DNA of 64,000 nucleotides from Croceicoccus sp. Ery15 (GCF_020985305.1 NZ_CP087588.1:2344501-2408500); one strand, 5' to 3'. Counted from the stretch's first letter, positions 18,916 through 28,627 are shown. Translations and numbers: made by a program. Notes: generated by a model not told the origin, from the sequence alone.

Positions 18916-19584
18916 TTATCTCGGGATCTGGTAACGGATCGTCTGCGACATCGTGCTCGAGATCTCGTTGCCAGCGGCATCCAGCGCCGGATCATAACGC
19001 GCATAGCGCTTCATGCCGTCGCACGCTGCCTCGTCAAGCGAGGAGGACCCGCTCGAGCTGGTAACCGAACATTCCGAAACACGACCCCGTGCGTCCACCG
19101 TGATGCGCATACCGACGGAGCCTTCCTCCTCGTTACGCAGCGCGCGGCTGGGGTAATTGTCCTGAATACGACCCGCCCAGCTGTTCTGGTTCTTCGCACG
19201 GGCACCACGTGCCTGCGAAGGAGCCGGAGGAGCGACCGGTGCCGGCGGAGCGGCAGGCGGAATCCGGACTGCCGGCGGAGACGGCGGCGGAATCGTCTGG
19301 ACCGTCTTGATCTGCGGAGCAGGACGTTCGATCCGCACGGCCGGAGGCGGCGCAACCGGCGGCGGCGGAGCCTGCGGCGGCGGTTCGTCCGGCGGTGGCG
19401 GCGGAGGAGGCGGCGGTGGCGGCGGATCCTCGATATTTACCGCGGTGACCGTTTCCTTGACCTTTTCAATAGCCTCGTAAGCGAGACCAGTGACCAAGGC
19501 ATAGATGGCCGCGATATGCAGAAGCGCAACAATGACGATCGCAGCGATCTTGTTGCCGCTCATCTGTTGGTCAGCATAAGCCAT
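18916..19584 (-). CDS. tonB: TonB energy-transducing protein
   Basis: 222 residues: cytoplasmic start, one membrane helix (about residues 11-30), a long proline-rich spacer with runs of up to 11 Pro (residues about 52-130), and a C-terminal TonB domain (SVGMRITVDARGRVSECSVTSSSGSSSLDEAA) ending in Arg. It spans the periplasm to power TonB-dependent receptors, which are numerous in this order. It is the first gene of its operon and has a 380-base upstream region with a small palindrome. Confidence 0.95.
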   Translation of the reverse strand: MAYADQQMSGNKIAAIVIVALLHIAAIYALVTGLAYEAIEKVKETVTAVNIEDPPPPPPPPPPPPDEPPPQAPPPPVAPPPAVRIERPAPQIKTVQTIPPPSPPAVRIPPAAPPAPVAPPAPSQARGARAKNQNSWAGRIQDNYPSRALRNEEEGSVGMRITVDARGRVSECSVTSSSGSSSLDEAACDGMKRYARYDPALDAAGNEISSTMSQTIRYQIPR

Positions 19585-19963
19585 TCAAATAACCCACTCC
19601 ATTAAGTGCACGCGCAAACAGGCCTGCAAAAGCCTGCCCTCAACAAATGGAACTGTCCATGGTGTGCATACACCATTTCGATCCCACGTTTCCTGCCCTG
19701 CCGGTAGAACCGGGCGCAAGCTGCCGGCCGGATTAGCCCATCAGGCATACCGACCGTTGAACATGCGCAAGTTTATTGCGGCCCGATCTGACGCCGAGCC
19801 GTTCGAAACGGGGGTTTAACGCCGAACATTGGGGTGCGCAAATGCTTTGTCGATTAAGGCGCGATTCACTACCTGTGTCGTTTGAAGGGGTTGATGCGTC
19901 CTTCGCGCACGCGTTTATGCGCGTGAGATTCTATATATACACCACCCGAAGGGGGGCTTCGAA
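19585..19963. other. Long intergenic region between tonB and the periplasmic-protein gene
   Basis: 379 bases separating two divergent genes, so both promoters must lie here. I see the palindrome at 19659-19676 on the tonB side and an AT-rich run (TTCTATATATAC, 19929-19940) about 25-35 bases ahead of the plus-strand gene, a possible -10 area. A short open frame at 19776-19985 has no ribosome-binding site and is not supported as a gene. Confidence 0.5.
19659..19676. promoter_or_regulatory. Inverted repeat upstream of tonB, candidate operator
   Basis: Perfect 7-base arms ATGGTGT and ACACCAT around a GCAT centre, 75 bases upstream of the tonB start. It does not resemble a Fur box. No binding protein can be assigned. 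Confidence 0.4.
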
Positions 19964-20827
19964 TTGCGTATACAAAATCGCCTGAACCGCCGCGTTTTAT
20001 CCACGGTTACCTCTGCCGCCATTGGTGTTTCGCTGGTCGTGGCGGCGCCTTTGGCGGCCCAGCAGGGCGGCGGCGAATCGCCCGTGACCTATGCCGATCT
20101 GGCCGATCTGGCGCTTCCCGCGCCGCTGACCATCACGGCCGAGATTCGCAAGATGAGCCAGATCGATCCGTCGCGCACCGGTCCGATCAAGCAGGGCTGG
20201 GCACGCGTTTACGTAGAGGCCGAGACGAAAAGCCTGCTGGCAGGCAGCAGCACGATCGGCGAAAAGTTGAAATATCTGGCCGATGTAAAGCTTACGTCGA
20301 AAGGCAAGCTGCCCAAGATGAAGGGGCAGCAGGTCGTGATCTTCGCCCGCCCCGTGCCGGGCCGCAGCGACGAGATCCAGCTGGTCGCCCCCGACGCGCA
20401 AATGCCCGCAGCCTGGGTCGATACGACCAGCCTGCGCGGGCTTTTGTCGGAAAAATTGTCGCCCGACGCCCCGCCCGAGATAACTGGTGTGCGAGATGCT
20501 TTGCATACGCCGGGCAATCTGGCGGGCGAGGGTGAGACGCAGATTTTCCTCAAGACCAAGACCGGATCGCCCGCGTCGATCGCGGTGGTGAGAACGCCGG
20601 GCCAACCGCCCGTCTGGGGCCTTTCGACGGGCGAGCTGGTGCAGATCGATGCCCGCCCGCCGCGTCCCGGAACGCTGGAATGGTATCGTCTCGCATGTTC
20701 GCTGCCCGCAACCCTGCCGGTCGAGGCGCAATTGTCCACCGATCCGCGCCTGCGACAGCAGGCATCGGCGGATTACGCGGTGGTGATGCAACAATTGGGC
20801 ACCTGCCAACGCAAGCGGGAATTCTAG
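19964..20827 (+). CDS. Periplasmic hypothetical protein (287 aa)
   Basis: TTG start with a very strong AGGGGGG site about 8 bases upstream. Signal peptide: basic RLNRR, hydrophobic core (VTSAAIGVSLVVAAPLAAQ), probable cleavage after AAQ near residue 33. The mature protein has no membrane segment and no enzyme motif that I recognise. Two cysteines near the C-terminus (LACSLP and GTCQRK) could pair. It resembles conserved uncharacterised proteins of the same order. It is divergent from tonB, and function is unknown. Confidence 0.8.
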   Translation: MRIQNRLNRRVLSTVTSAAIGVSLVVAAPLAAQQGGGESPVTYADLADLALPAPLTITAEIRKMSQIDPSRTGPIKQGWARVYVEAETKSLLAGSSTIGEKLKYLADVKLTSKGKLPKMKGQQVVIFARPVPGRSDEIQLVAPDAQMPAAWVDTTSLRGLLSEKLSPDAPPEITGVRDALHTPGNLAGEGETQIFLKTKTGSPASIAVVRTPGQPPVWGLSTGELVQIDARPPRPGTLEWYRLACSLPATLPVEAQLSTDPRLRQQASADYAVVMQQLGTCQRKREF

Positions 20828-20889
20828 GCCAGCGTCGGCGGGCGCGCCCAGATTGCTGGCAGCGCGCCGATGGCGCAAAATTCGTTCGG

Positions 20890-20921
20890 GCCAGAGGCGT
20901 TTTTTGTAACGCGCCTCTGGC
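20890..20921. repeat. 10-base inverted repeat upstream of hom
   Basis: Arms GCCAGAGGCG and CGCCTCTGGC with a 12-base T-rich loop. There is no T-run after the stem, so it is not a standard terminator. It lies 62 bases after the periplasmic-protein gene and 58 before hom, and may end the first transcript or fold in the hom leader. Confidence 0.45.
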
Positions 20922-20978
20922 CAAGCGCGCGCTACTCGCCTAACCGCCACGCTCCTTTGCAATATGGAGCTTTTTCGC

Positions 20979-22334
20979 GTGTCCGATCAGTCTCGCAGTC
21001 AGCCTGCCCCCCTTCGCATTGCCCTTGCCGGTCTTGGCACGGTTGGCGCAGGTGTGATCCGGCTGATTGAGACGAACCGCGAATTGCTGGCCCGGCGTGC
21101 CGGTCGCGAGATCGAGATCGTTGCCGTTTCGGCGCGCGACCGGTCGAAAGATCGTGGCGTCGACATTTCGCGTTACGACTGGGAAGATGACATGGGCGCG
21201 ATGGCGACGCGGCCCGATGTCGACGTGGTGGTCGAACTGGTCGGCGGGTCAGACGGACCGGCACTGACTCTGGCGCGCAACGCCATCGCCAATGGCAAGA
21301 GCTTTGTCACCGCGAACAAGGCGATGATCGCGCATCACGGACTTGGCCTTGCGCGCGAGGCGGAGGCCGCGGGTCACGCGCTGAAATTCGAAGCGGCGGT
21401 CGCGGGCGGCATCCCCATCGTCAAGGGCCTGCGCGAGGGTGCGGCAGCCAATGCGATCGAGCGTGTGTACGGCATCCTCAACGGCACTTCGAACTATATC
21501 CTGTCCACCATGGAGGACACGGGCGCCGATTTCGCCGACGTTCTGGGAGAGGCGCAGGCCAAGGGCTATGCCGAAGCCGACCCGACCTTCGACATCGACG
21601 GGATCGATGCGGCGCACAAGCTGTCGATCCTTGCCAGCATCGCATTCGGCACCGAGCTGGATTTTGCCAGCGTCAGCGCCGATGGCATCCGCCGCATTCT
21701 GGCCGCCGATATCGCGCAGGCCGATTCGCTGGGCTATGTGATCCGCTTGCTGGGCATGGCCAATGTCGAGGAAGGCGAGGACGGCAAGACCCGCCTGTTC
21801 CAGCGCGTCCATCCCTATCTGGTGCCGAAAAACCATCCGCTTGCCCATGTCGACGGCCCGACCAATGCCGTGGTGGCCGAGGGTAATTTTTCGGGCATGC
21901 TGCTGTTTCAGGGCGCGGGCGCGGGCGATGGCCCCACGGCCAGCGCGGTGGTGGCCGACATCATCGATATCGCGCGGTTCTGGGACAGCGAGGGAGAGAT
22001 CGATCCGCCGTTCTCGATCCCCGTGGCAGAGCTGGACACCACGCTGCCCGCGCAGACCGGGCACCGCACGGGCAAGGCCTATCTTCGGTTCCTCGTCACC
22101 GACCGTCCCGGCGTGCTGGCCGAACTGACTGCCGCGATGCGCGATGCGGGCGTTTCGATCGAAAGCCTGATCCAGATGGGCGCCGAACATACCGGCGGCA
22201 CCGACGGATCGGTGCTGGTATCGATGGTCACGCATGAGGGTGAGGAAGCTTCGGTCGAAAAGGCGCTGGCGCTGCTGTCCGGCCTCGACAGCATGACTGC
22301 GCCGCCGCTGGTCATGCATATTCTGAAACAATGA
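20979..22334 (+). CDS. hom: Homoserine dehydrogenase
   Basis: 451 residues. It reduces aspartate semialdehyde to homoserine, leading to threonine and methionine. It has the NAD(P)-binding motif GLGTVGAG near residue 18, the homoserine dehydrogenase core (GILNGTSNYIL, EADPTFDIDGIDAAHK with the catalytic Lys region), and a C-terminal ACT domain (TDRPGVLAELTAAMRDAGVSIES) for threonine feedback. GTG at 20979 is chosen because GGAG sits 9 bases upstream; an ATG at 20964 overlaps that GGAG and lacks its own site. glpX follows, a pairing common in the order. Confidence 0.95.
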   Translation: MSDQSRSQPAPLRIALAGLGTVGAGVIRLIETNRELLARRAGREIEIVAVSARDRSKDRGVDISRYDWEDDMGAMATRPDVDVVVELVGGSDGPALTLARNAIANGKSFVTANKAMIAHHGLGLAREAEAAGHALKFEAAVAGGIPIVKGLREGAAANAIERVYGILNGTSNYILSTMEDTGADFADVLGEAQAKGYAEADPTFDIDGIDAAHKLSILASIAFGTELDFASVSADGIRRILAADIAQADSLGYVIRLLGMANVEEGEDGKTRLFQRVHPYLVPKNHPLAHVDGPTNAVVAEGNFSGMLLFQGAGAGDGPTASAVVADIIDIARFWDSEGEIDPPFSIPVAELDTTLPAQTGHRTGKAYLRFLVTDRPGVLAELTAAMRDAGVSIESLIQMGAEHTGGTDGSVLVSMVTHEGEEASVEKALALLSGLDSMTAPPLVMHILKQ

Positions 22335-22459
22335 TCGGGCAAAAAGGGGCAGTCGTAGCCCCTTAGCGGCAATCCCGATGCTCGCGCCGGTCGAACTCGA
22401 CAAGATAGGGCCGCTCGGTTACCCCGCGTCTGGCCTGATATTCGAAAGGAATTGCCTCC

Positions 22460-23437
22460 GTGCCGAAACCAAGTGACGTCCTCGACCGCGTTCTCGTCCT
22501 TGAAATGGTCCGCGTGACCGAAGCTGCCGCGATTGCCGCATCCTATCTGGTCGGCCGCGGCGATGAGAAAGCCGCAGACGCCGCTGCCGTGGAAGCCATG
22601 CGCAAGGCGTTCGACGAGCTGTATATGGACGGCACCGTCGTCATCGGCGAAGGCGAGCGTGATGAGGCGCCGATGCTGTTCATCGGCGAAAAGGTCGGCG
22701 GCGCGCCGGGCAAGGGCCCCAAGATCGATATCGCGCTCGACCCGCTGGAAGGCACGACGATCACTGCCAAGGCCGGCCCCAATGCACTGGCCGTGCTGGC
22801 AGCCGCCGAAGAAGGCGGCCTGCTGAACGCCCCCGACGTTTACATGCAGAAGATCGCGGTCGGCCCCGGCTATCCCGAAGGGGTGATCGACCTGACGAAA
22901 AGCCCGACCGAGAACGTCAAGGCTGTCGCGGCAGCCAAGGGTGTGGAACCGGGCGAGATTATCGTCTGCGTGCTCGACCGACCCCGCCATGAAGCGATGA
23001 TCGCCGAACTGCGCGAACTGGGTTGCGGCGTTGTGCTGATCGGCGACGGCGATGTCGCGGGCGTGATTGCGACGACCAATCCCGACACCACGATCGACAT
23101 CTATATGGGTTCGGGCGGCGCGCCCGAGGGTGTGCTGGCCTGCGCTGCGCTACGCTGCGTGGGCGGCCAGTTTCAGGGCAAGCTGCTGTTCCGCAACGAT
23201 GACGAACGCGCCCGCGCCCGCAAATGGGGTATCGAGGATCTCGACAAGATCTACAGCCTGCGCGATCTGGCGAAGGGCGACTGCATTTTCGCCGCCACCG
23301 GCGTGACCGACGGTTCGCTGCTGGCCGGTGTGAAGCATCTGAAGGACGGTCGGATGACCACCGATTCGGTCGTGATGCGCGCATCCTCGCGCACGGTGCG
23401 CTGGATCAAGGGCGAACATCACCGCGACCATGTCTGA
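22460..23437 (+). CDS. glpX: Class II fructose-1,6-bisphosphatase
   Basis: 325 residues with a GTG start and an AAGGA site upstream. GlpX-type phosphatase of gluconeogenesis, converting fructose 1,6-bisphosphate to fructose 6-phosphate. Signatures: VIGEGERDEAPML near residue 65, the metal-binding DPLEGTT near 93, and GSGGAPEG near 218. It is unrelated to the class I enzyme. It lies 125 bases after hom on the same strand and converges with the next gene with only six bases between stops. Confidence 0.96.
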   Translation: MPKPSDVLDRVLVLEMVRVTEAAAIAASYLVGRGDEKAADAAAVEAMRKAFDELYMDGTVVIGEGERDEAPMLFIGEKVGGAPGKGPKIDIALDPLEGTTITAKAGPNALAVLAAAEEGGLLNAPDVYMQKIAVGPGYPEGVIDLTKSPTENVKAVAAAKGVEPGEIIVCVLDRPRHEAMIAELRELGCGVVLIGDGDVAGVIATTNPDTTIDIYMGSGGAPEGVLACAALRCVGGQFQGKLLFRNDDERARARKWGIEDLDKIYSLRDLAKGDCIFAATGVTDGSLLAGVKHLKDGRMTTDSVVMRASSRTVRWIKGEHHRDHV

Positions 23438-23443
23438 GGCGGC

Positions 23444-23749
23444 CTAGTCCTCTTCGGAGATTTCCCCGCGATAGCCGAGGCCGCGCAGTTCGTCTGCGCG
23501 GCCTTGTTCGTATAAATCGGCTGCCGTGTCTGGCGTGCCATATTTCTGCAGCGCGTCGACGGTCCATAATTCGTCGTCCTGCGCGGCATCAGGCAGTGGC
23601 CCTGTCGGCGGCAGCGAATCGGCATGGCGCGTCGGCGACGGCCCCAGCCACAGCCGAAGCGCCAAAAGCAGCACCAATGCCCCGATCATGATCCAGAACA
23701 ACACGCTACCCCCTATAATCCACTGCGAGCGGGCGCGCCATTGTTGCAA
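23444..23749 (-). CDS. Small single-pass membrane protein, hypothetical
   Basis: 101 residues: basic N-terminus, one hydrophobic helix (about residues 11-35, [24 protein letters not shown]), then a polar acidic tail. No family is recognised. The start is uncertain; a GTG or ATG inside the hydrophobic stretch would shorten it. It stands alone on the minus strand between glpX and prs. Confidence 0.6.
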   Translation of the reverse strand: MQQWRARSQWIIGGSVLFWIMIGALVLLLALRLWLGPSPTRHADSLPPTGPLPDAAQDDELWTVDALQKYGTPDTAADLYEQGRADELRGLGYRGEISEED

Positions 23750-23859
23750 TCGCGGGACTCCCCGCTAAGGCCGCGCATTGGGCGGTGCGCGCGCTGCGGT
23801 GTCCGCGCCCGCTCCTAGAAACCGAACTTGCCCCCGCAGCCGTTTCGAGGACCGACGCC

Positions 23860-24795
23860 ATGAAGATCATGTCCGGCAATGCCAACCTGCCGCTTGCCCG
23901 CGCCATCGCGGCCTATCTGGAAGTGCCGCTGACCGATGCCAGCGTGCGCCGCTTTGCCGATGAAGAGATCTTTATCGAGATCCACGAGAACGTCCGCGGC
24001 GAGGATGTGTTTATCGTCCAGTCGACCAGCTTTCCCGCCAATGACAATCTGATGGAACTGCTGATCGGGATCGATGCGTTGAAACGCGCCTCGGCCAAGC
24101 GGATCACGGCGGTGATCCCCTATTTCGGCTATGCGCGTCAGGACCGGAAGCCCGGACCGCGCACCCCGATTTCGGCCAAGCTGGTCGCCAATCTGATCAC
24201 CATGGCGGGCGCCGATCGCGTGCTGGCGGTCGATCTGCATGCAGGGCAGATTCAGGGCTTTTTCGATATCCCGACCGACAATCTCTATGCCGCGCCCGCG
24301 ATGGCCGCGGATATTCAGGCGCGCTATGGCGATCAGGATCTGATGGTCGTGTCGCCCGACGTTGGCGGCGTGGTCCGCGCCCGCGCACTGGCCAAGCGGC
24401 TGGACAACGCGCCGCTGGCCATTGTCGACAAGCGCCGCGACCGTCCCGGCGAATCGGAAGTGATGAATATCATCGGCGAGGTGAAAGGGCGGCACTGCAT
24501 CCTGATCGACGACATCATCGATTCGGGCGGTACGCTGTGCAACGCGGCGCAGGCGCTGTTGGATGAAGGCGCGACCAGTGTAACGGCCTATATCACGCAC
24601 GGCGTATTGTCCGGCGCTGCGGTGGCCCGCGTAGAAAAATCGGCGCTGAAGGAGCTTGTCATCACCGACACGATCCAGGCGACCGAGGCGGCGCGCGATT
24701 GTTCGTCGATCCGTATCCTGTCCATCGCCACGCTGATTGGCGAGGCGATTCGCCGCATTGCCGACGAAAGCTCGGTCTCGTCGCTGTTCGACTGA
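23860..24795 (+). CDS. prs: Ribose-phosphate pyrophosphokinase (PRPP synthetase)
   Basis: 311 residues, the normal class I length. It makes PRPP from ribose 5-phosphate and ATP for nucleotide, histidine and tryptophan synthesis. Motifs: [15 protein letters not shown] near residue 28, [10 protein letters not shown] flexible loop near 90, [12 protein letters not shown] near 126, and the PRPP-binding loop DDIIDSGGT near 218. The ATG at 23860 with an upstream CGAGG site gives the standard N-terminus. Its stop overlaps the hisN start (TGATG). Confidence 0.97.
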   Translation: MKIMSGNANLPLARAIAAYLEVPLTDASVRRFADEEIFIEIHENVRGEDVFIVQSTSFPANDNLMELLIGIDALKRASAKRITAVIPYFGYARQDRKPGPRTPISAKLVANLITMAGADRVLAVDLHAGQIQGFFDIPTDNLYAAPAMAADIQARYGDQDLMVVSPDVGGVVRARALAKRLDNAPLAIVDKRRDRPGESEVMNIIGEVKGRHCILIDDIIDSGGTLCNAAQALLDEGATSVTAYITHGVLSGAAVARVEKSALKELVITDTIQATEAARDCSSIRILSIATLIGEAIRRIADESSVSSLFD

Positions 24796-25583
24796 TGCGT
24801 CTCGACGCCGACATTGCCCTCGCCCAGCGCCTTGCCGAAGCGGCGGGCGCAGCGATCCGGCCGCATTTCCGCACCGCGATCGAACCGGACCGCAAGGGCG
24901 ATGCGTCCCCAGTAACCATTGCCGACCGCGAGGCGGAAGAGGCGATGCGCGCCATTCTGGCGTCGGAACGCCCGGAAGACGGCATCATCGGCGAGGAATT
25001 CGGCAGCGAGCGTGCAGGCGCCAGCCGCCAATGGGTTCTCGATCCGATCGACGGCACGGCGGGGTTTCTGGCGGGCCGCCCGATCTTCGGCACGCTGATA
25101 TCGCTGATGGTCGACGGCTGGCCCCTGGTTGGGGTGATCGACCAGCCGGTCGCGGGCGAACGCTGGGTCGGCGCATCGGGTCAGGCGACATTGCTGAACG
25201 GTTCGCCCGTCCGCAGCCGCCCCTGCCGCAAGCTGGAAGAAGCGACGCTGGCCACCACCGGCCCGCATTATTTCGACAACCATGATGGCGAGCATTTCAT
25301 GGCGCTAGCTGCGCGCACCGATCACAAGCGCATGGTGATGGGCGGCGATTGCTATAATTACGCCATGTTGGCTAGCGGCCATCTGGATATCGTGGCCGAG
25401 GCGGGGCTGAAGCTGCACGATTATGCCGCGTTGATCCCCGTGGTCGAAGGCGCGGGCGGAATGATGACCGACTGGAACGGCGATCCGCTGAACGCTGCCA
25501 GCGACGGGCATGTGCTGGCACTGGGCGACAGTGCGCGTTTGGAAGATGCGATCGAGGCTCTGGCCTGCCATCACGATCATTAG
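24795..25583 (+). CDS. hisN: Histidinol-phosphatase, inositol monophosphatase family
   Basis: 262 residues of the IMPase fold with its metal site: GEEFGSE near residue 69, DPIDGTAGF near 84, and the C-terminal GGDCYNYAMLASGHLDIVAEAGLKLHDYAA. The last segment is typical of HisN histidinol-phosphatases, and coupling to prs (PRPP is the first histidine precursor) fits that reading. A general inositol or nucleotide phosphatase (SuhB/CysQ-like) remains possible. Translation is coupled to prs through TGATG. Confidence 0.88.
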   Translation: MRLDADIALAQRLAEAAGAAIRPHFRTAIEPDRKGDASPVTIADREAEEAMRAILASERPEDGIIGEEFGSERAGASRQWVLDPIDGTAGFLAGRPIFGTLISLMVDGWPLVGVIDQPVAGERWVGASGQATLLNGSPVRSRPCRKLEEATLATTGPHYFDNHDGEHFMALAARTDHKRMVMGGDCYNYAMLASGHLDIVAEAGLKLHDYAALIPVVEGAGGMMTDWNGDPLNAASDGHVLALGDSARLEDAIEALACHHDH

Positions 25584-25608
25584 GGAGAGCAGGGCCATCG
25601 TCCAGCGG

Positions 25609-26013
25609 TTGTTTGTCTATGGCACCCTGATGGCCGCGACCGATACGCCGATGGCCCGCTGGCTAGCGCCGAGACTGGGGCTTTGCCGTAATGCGACAGT
25701 CGCGGGGCGGCTGATCGCGGTTCCGGCGCGCAGCGGTTTCTATCCCGCCTTGCTGCCCGCCAGCGGTATTCGCCGCGTATACGGCGTGGTCTGCGAAGCG
25801 ACGCTTGCGCCGCAGGACTGGCGCAAACTGGACCTTTATGAGGGCGGCGAATACCGGCGGGTGCCCGTGATCGTGCTTTCAGGTGGCATTTGGCTGCGCG
25901 CGCAAACCTATCGCTGGGCCGCGCCGGTGCCGCCAGCGGCCTGCAACATTGCGGGCGGCGATTTCCGCCAATGGCTGGGCGAGAATCAGCAGCCCGCCTA
26001 TACCGGCGGCTGA
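25609..26013 (+). CDS. Gamma-glutamylcyclotransferase-like (AIG2/GGCT) protein
   Basis: About 134 residues, starting with the diagnostic FVYGTLM substrate loop. The conserved catalytic-type Glu is in KLDLYEGGEYRR. The fold makes 5-oxoproline from gamma-glutamyl compounds in some members, but the substrate here is unknown. The start is unclear: no ATG lies close. TTG at 25609 is used, giving an N-terminus of the usual form. The best-spaced codon relative to GGGAG at 25583-25587 would be an ATC at 25597. It trails hisN by about 25 bases. Confidence 0.75.
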   Translation: MFVYGTLMAATDTPMARWLAPRLGLCRNATVAGRLIAVPARSGFYPALLPASGIRRVYGVVCEATLAPQDWRKLDLYEGGEYRRVPVIVLSGGIWLRAQTYRWAAPVPPAACNIAGGDFRQWLGENQQPAYTGG

Positions 26014-26057
26014 AGCGCAGACCGCGCTGCGGCGATTAGCGAAAAATTTACCGCCGC

Positions 26058-26324
26058 ATGCCAGTCTCGCACGCGATTGGATCGATGTATTGTGTGCCAT
26101 GCCAGCGCGAGTGGGGATCGTTGCTCTCTTTCGTCAAAGCCATACCTTTCGGCATTTTCCTGAGCTGGATACTCTCGCTCTTCATGGGGAAGGGCGGGAC
26201 GACGGGCGGTGTGCTGGCGGTGCACATGATGCACGTCTATGACGTGTCCTTCTATTGGAGCTGGCCTTTGTTCTTCGCAGGGCTGGCGCTGACATGGGCG
26301 CTGTTGTTGATGATGGACGCCTGA
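26058..26324 (+). CDS. Small membrane protein, hypothetical (88 aa)
   Basis: Two hydrophobic segments (about residues 25-43 and 66-86, the latter YWSWPLFFAGLALTWALLLMM) suggest a two-pass inner-membrane protein with a Gly-rich turn between them. The first 20 residues contain CVPC and may not be translated; a start nearer SLLSFVKAIPFG is possible. No family is recognised. It stands between the GGCT gene and rpmI. Confidence 0.55.
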   Translation: MPVSHAIGSMYCVPCQREWGSLLSFVKAIPFGIFLSWILSLFMGKGGTTGGVLAVHMMHVYDVSFYWSWPLFFAGLALTWALLLMMDA

Positions 26325-26362
26325 AAAGCGCATCGCGCGTCGCCATCTACCCGTAACAAAAC

Positions 26363-26391
26363 TTGCAAATACCGGCCTGCGCGTTTATGCG
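26363..26391 (+). promoter_or_regulatory. Candidate housekeeping promoter of rpmI-rplT
   Basis: TTGCAA and TATGCG separated by 17 bases, ending 89 bases before the rpmI start. infC, which often precedes rpmI, is not here, so the operon needs its own promoter. Weak by sequence alone. Confidence 0.4.
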
Positions 26392-26480
26392 CGCGCCTCC
26401 ACCGACACGAGATTCGATGATCGGCCTGGCGAAAAGGGCTGCCAGGGCTGGTCGAACGTGTCCCATGTAAGGAGACGAAA

Positions 26481-26684
26481 ATGCCCAAGCTGAAGACCAA
26501 GAGCGGTGTGAAGAAGCGCTTCAAGCTTACCGCGACCGGCAAGATCAAGCATGGCGTGGCCGGCAAGCGCCACCGCCTCATCAGCCATAACGGCAAATAT
26601 ATCCGCCAGAACCGCGGCACCACGGTGATCTCTGACGCTGATGCGAAGACGATCAAGAAGTGGGCGCCCTACGGGCTGAACTGA
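26481..26684 (+). CDS. rpmI: 50S ribosomal protein L35
   Basis: 67 residues, strongly basic, with the L35 start [15 protein letters not shown] and the conserved AGKRHRL region. It belongs to the large ribosomal subunit. An AAGGAG site lies 7 bases upstream. Only 14 bases separate it from rplT, the usual partner. Confidence 0.98.
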   Translation: MPKLKTKSGVKKRFKLTATGKIKHGVAGKRHRLISHNGKYIRQNRGTTVISDADAKTIKKWAPYGLN

Positions 26685-26698
26685 GGAGGTAACGAACC

Positions 26699-27058
26699 AT
26701 GGCACGTGTCAAAAGGGGTGTTACCACCCGCGCCAAGCACAAGCGTATTCTGGAGCAGGCCAAGGGCTATCGCGGCCGCCGCAAGAATACGATCCGCGTC
26801 GCTCGCCAGGCCGTCGAAAAGGCCGGTCAGTACGCCTATCGCGACCGCAAGGTTAAGAAGCGCAACTTCCGGGCCCTGTGGATCCAGCGAATCAACGCTG
26901 CTGTCCGTGCGGAAGGCCTGACCTATTCGCAGTTCATGCATGGCGTGAAGCTGGCCGGGATCGAGCTGGACCGTAAGGTCATGGCCGATCTGGCGATGAA
27001 CGAAGGCGCTGCCTTCGGTGCAATCATTGCACAGGCGAAGAAGGCCCTGCCGGCCTGA
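26699..27058 (+). CDS. rplT: 50S ribosomal protein L20
   Basis: 119 residues with the signature [18 protein letters not shown] and [20 protein letters not shown]. It binds 23S rRNA early in large-subunit assembly and in other bacteria also represses its own operon. A GAGG site lies just upstream. A very strong terminator follows, so the operon is rpmI-rplT only. Confidence 0.98.
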   Translation: MARVKRGVTTRAKHKRILEQAKGYRGRRKNTIRVARQAVEKAGQYAYRDRKVKKRNFRALWIQRINAAVRAEGLTYSQFMHGVKLAGIELDRKVMADLAMNEGAAFGAIIAQAKKALPA

Positions 27059-27110
27059 TCCGTCAAAGGGATCGGGCGACCTGCGGTTGCCCGCTTTCCT
27101 GCCCAAACTG

Positions 27111-27149
27111 AAAAGGCCCGGGACAGCATCGCGCTGTCCCGGGCCTTTT
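27111..27149 (+). terminator. Strong rho-independent terminator after rplT
   Basis: A perfect 17-base stem whose outer four pairs are A-T, so the right arm ends in the T-run (CCTTTTC) and the left arm starts with AAAA. The loop is five bases. By symmetry it could work in both directions. Confidence 0.95.
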
Positions 27150-27505
27150 CGTTTCAACCTGCTTTCAGCAGTTTGCTGGCGGCCAGGTCCCCCAACCCAG
27201 CACGCCAGCTTCCGAGCTGCGACCGGAAAACGCCGGTCGCTAACGTCGGATCGATTTATGCTGCTTTGCGGCGAAACGTGCAATGTCTCGGGTAGACAAA
27301 GCGGTGATACAGGGCGATTCGAACAGCCATTGTCACCATTGGCATGACTGTCAGTAGGCTGTTTTCTTACATTTGTTTTCCGAATCGCAGGTCGTTTTCG
27401 CGACTCAGGCGCTGTCCAAGCGTTGCCCTTTGGCAGGCTCCGTCCTAGAGAGCGCGTCTCATCCCGAATACCAATCGAACATGCAAAGTGACGCCGCCCG
27501 AAACC
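27150..27505. other. Intergenic leader region of pheST
   Basis: 356 bases with no credible gene. It must hold the pheS promoter, since the terminator upstream cuts off rpmI-rplT transcription. I see no clear T-box or attenuator hairpin and no Phe-rich leader peptide. Confidence 0.5.
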
Positions 27506-28627
27506 ATGGCATTCACCGATACCGATAGTCTGCGCGCCGAAGCACTGGCGCAGGTCGAACAGGCCGAAACGCTCGAGGCTTTGGAAGCGGCGCGCGTCGC
27601 CTTTCTGGGCAAGCAGGGAAGCATTTCACTGCTGCTGAAAACGCTGGGCAAGATGAGCCCCGAGGAACGGCAAGTCGCCGGTCCCGCGTTCAACGGGCTG
27701 CGCGCGGACGTGACCGATGCGATCGCCGCGCGCAAAGCCGTGCTGGAAGCCGCGGCGCTGGATGCGAAACTGGCGGGAGAGACCGTCGACCTGTCCCTCC
27801 CCGCGCCGCAAGCACCGGCGGGTAGCGTTCATCCCGTCAGCCAGGTGATGGACGAGCTGGCCGAGATTTTCGCCGATATGGGTTTCGCTGTCGCCACCGG
27901 TCCGGAGATCGAGGACGACTGGCATAATTTCACCGCGCTCAACATGCCGGAAAGCCATCCGGCGCGCGCGATGCATGATACATTCTATTTCCCCGACGCG
28001 GACGAAGCGGGGCGGAGCATGTTGCTGCGCACGCATACCTCTCCGGTGCAGATCCGCACGATGCTGAAAGAAGGGGCGCCGCTGCGCGTGATTGCGCCGG
28101 GGCGTGTCTATCGCAGCGATTCGGATGCGACCCACACGCCGATGTTCCATCAGATCGAAGGTCTGGTGATCGACAAGGGCATTCACCTTGGCCATCTGAA
28201 ATGGACGCTGGAGACTTTCCTCAAGGCGTTTTTCGAGCGTGACGATATCGTCCTGCGCCTGCGCCCCAGTTTCTTCCCGTTCACCGAGCCTTCGGTCGAG
28301 GTCGATGTCGGCTATTCGATCGAAAAGGGCGCCAATGGCACTTCGCGCCGCGTGGTCGGCGGATCGGGCGATGACGAAGGCCATGCATGGATGGAAGTGC
28401 TGGGCAGCGGCATGGTCAATCGCCGCGTGATTGAGTTCGGCGGGCTGAACCCCGTCGAATGGCAGGGCTTTGCATTCGGCACCGGCGTCGACCGGCTGGC
28501 CATGCTGAAATATGGAATGGATGATTTGCGCGCTTTCTTCGACGGCGATCTGCGCTGGCTGAAGCATTACGGCTTTGCAGCCCTCGACGTGCCGACCCTG
28601 TCCGCAGGCGTGGGAGTGCCGGCATGA
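27506..28627 (+). CDS. pheS: Phenylalanyl-tRNA synthetase alpha subunit
   Basis: 373 residues. N-terminal coiled coil (residues about 1-85) and class II catalytic core: motif 2 region [26 protein letters not shown] and motif 3 [17 protein letters not shown]. It charges tRNA-Phe together with PheT. ATG at 27506 gives the usual start [17 protein letters not shown] at 27488 is an alternative. It overlaps pheT by ATGA. Confidence 0.97.
   Translation: MAFTDTDSLRAEALAQVEQAETLEALEAARVAFLGKQGSISLLLKTLGKMSPEERQVAGPAFNGLRADVTDAIAARKAVLEAAALDAKLAGETVDLSLPAPQAPAGSVHPVSQVMDELAEIFADMGFAVATGPEIEDDWHNFTALNMPESHPARAMHDTFYFPDADEAGRSMLLRTHTSPVQIRTMLKEGAPLRVIAPGRVYRSDSDATHTPMFHQIEGLVIDKGIHLGHLKWTLETFLKAFFERDDIVLRLRPSFFPFTEPSVEVDVGYSIEKGANGTSRRVVGGSGDDEGHAWMEVLGSGMVNRRVIEFGGLNPVEWQGFAFGTGVDRLAMLKYGMDDLRAFFDGDLRWLKHYGFAALDVPTLSAGVGVPA

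Noticed and set aside
19776..19985. A 69-residue ORF in the tonB upstream region
   Set aside because: No ribosome-binding site, no domain, and it overlaps the start of the periplasmic-protein gene in another frame.
20890..20921. Terminator between the periplasmic-protein gene and hom
   Set aside because: The stem is good but there is no T-run after it, so it is listed only as an inverted repeat.
25597..25611. An ATC start codon for the GGCT-like gene
   Set aside because: ATC is well spaced from GGGAG but almost never used; a TTG 12 bases further gives the usual FVYGTLM start. Kept only as a note in the gene entry.
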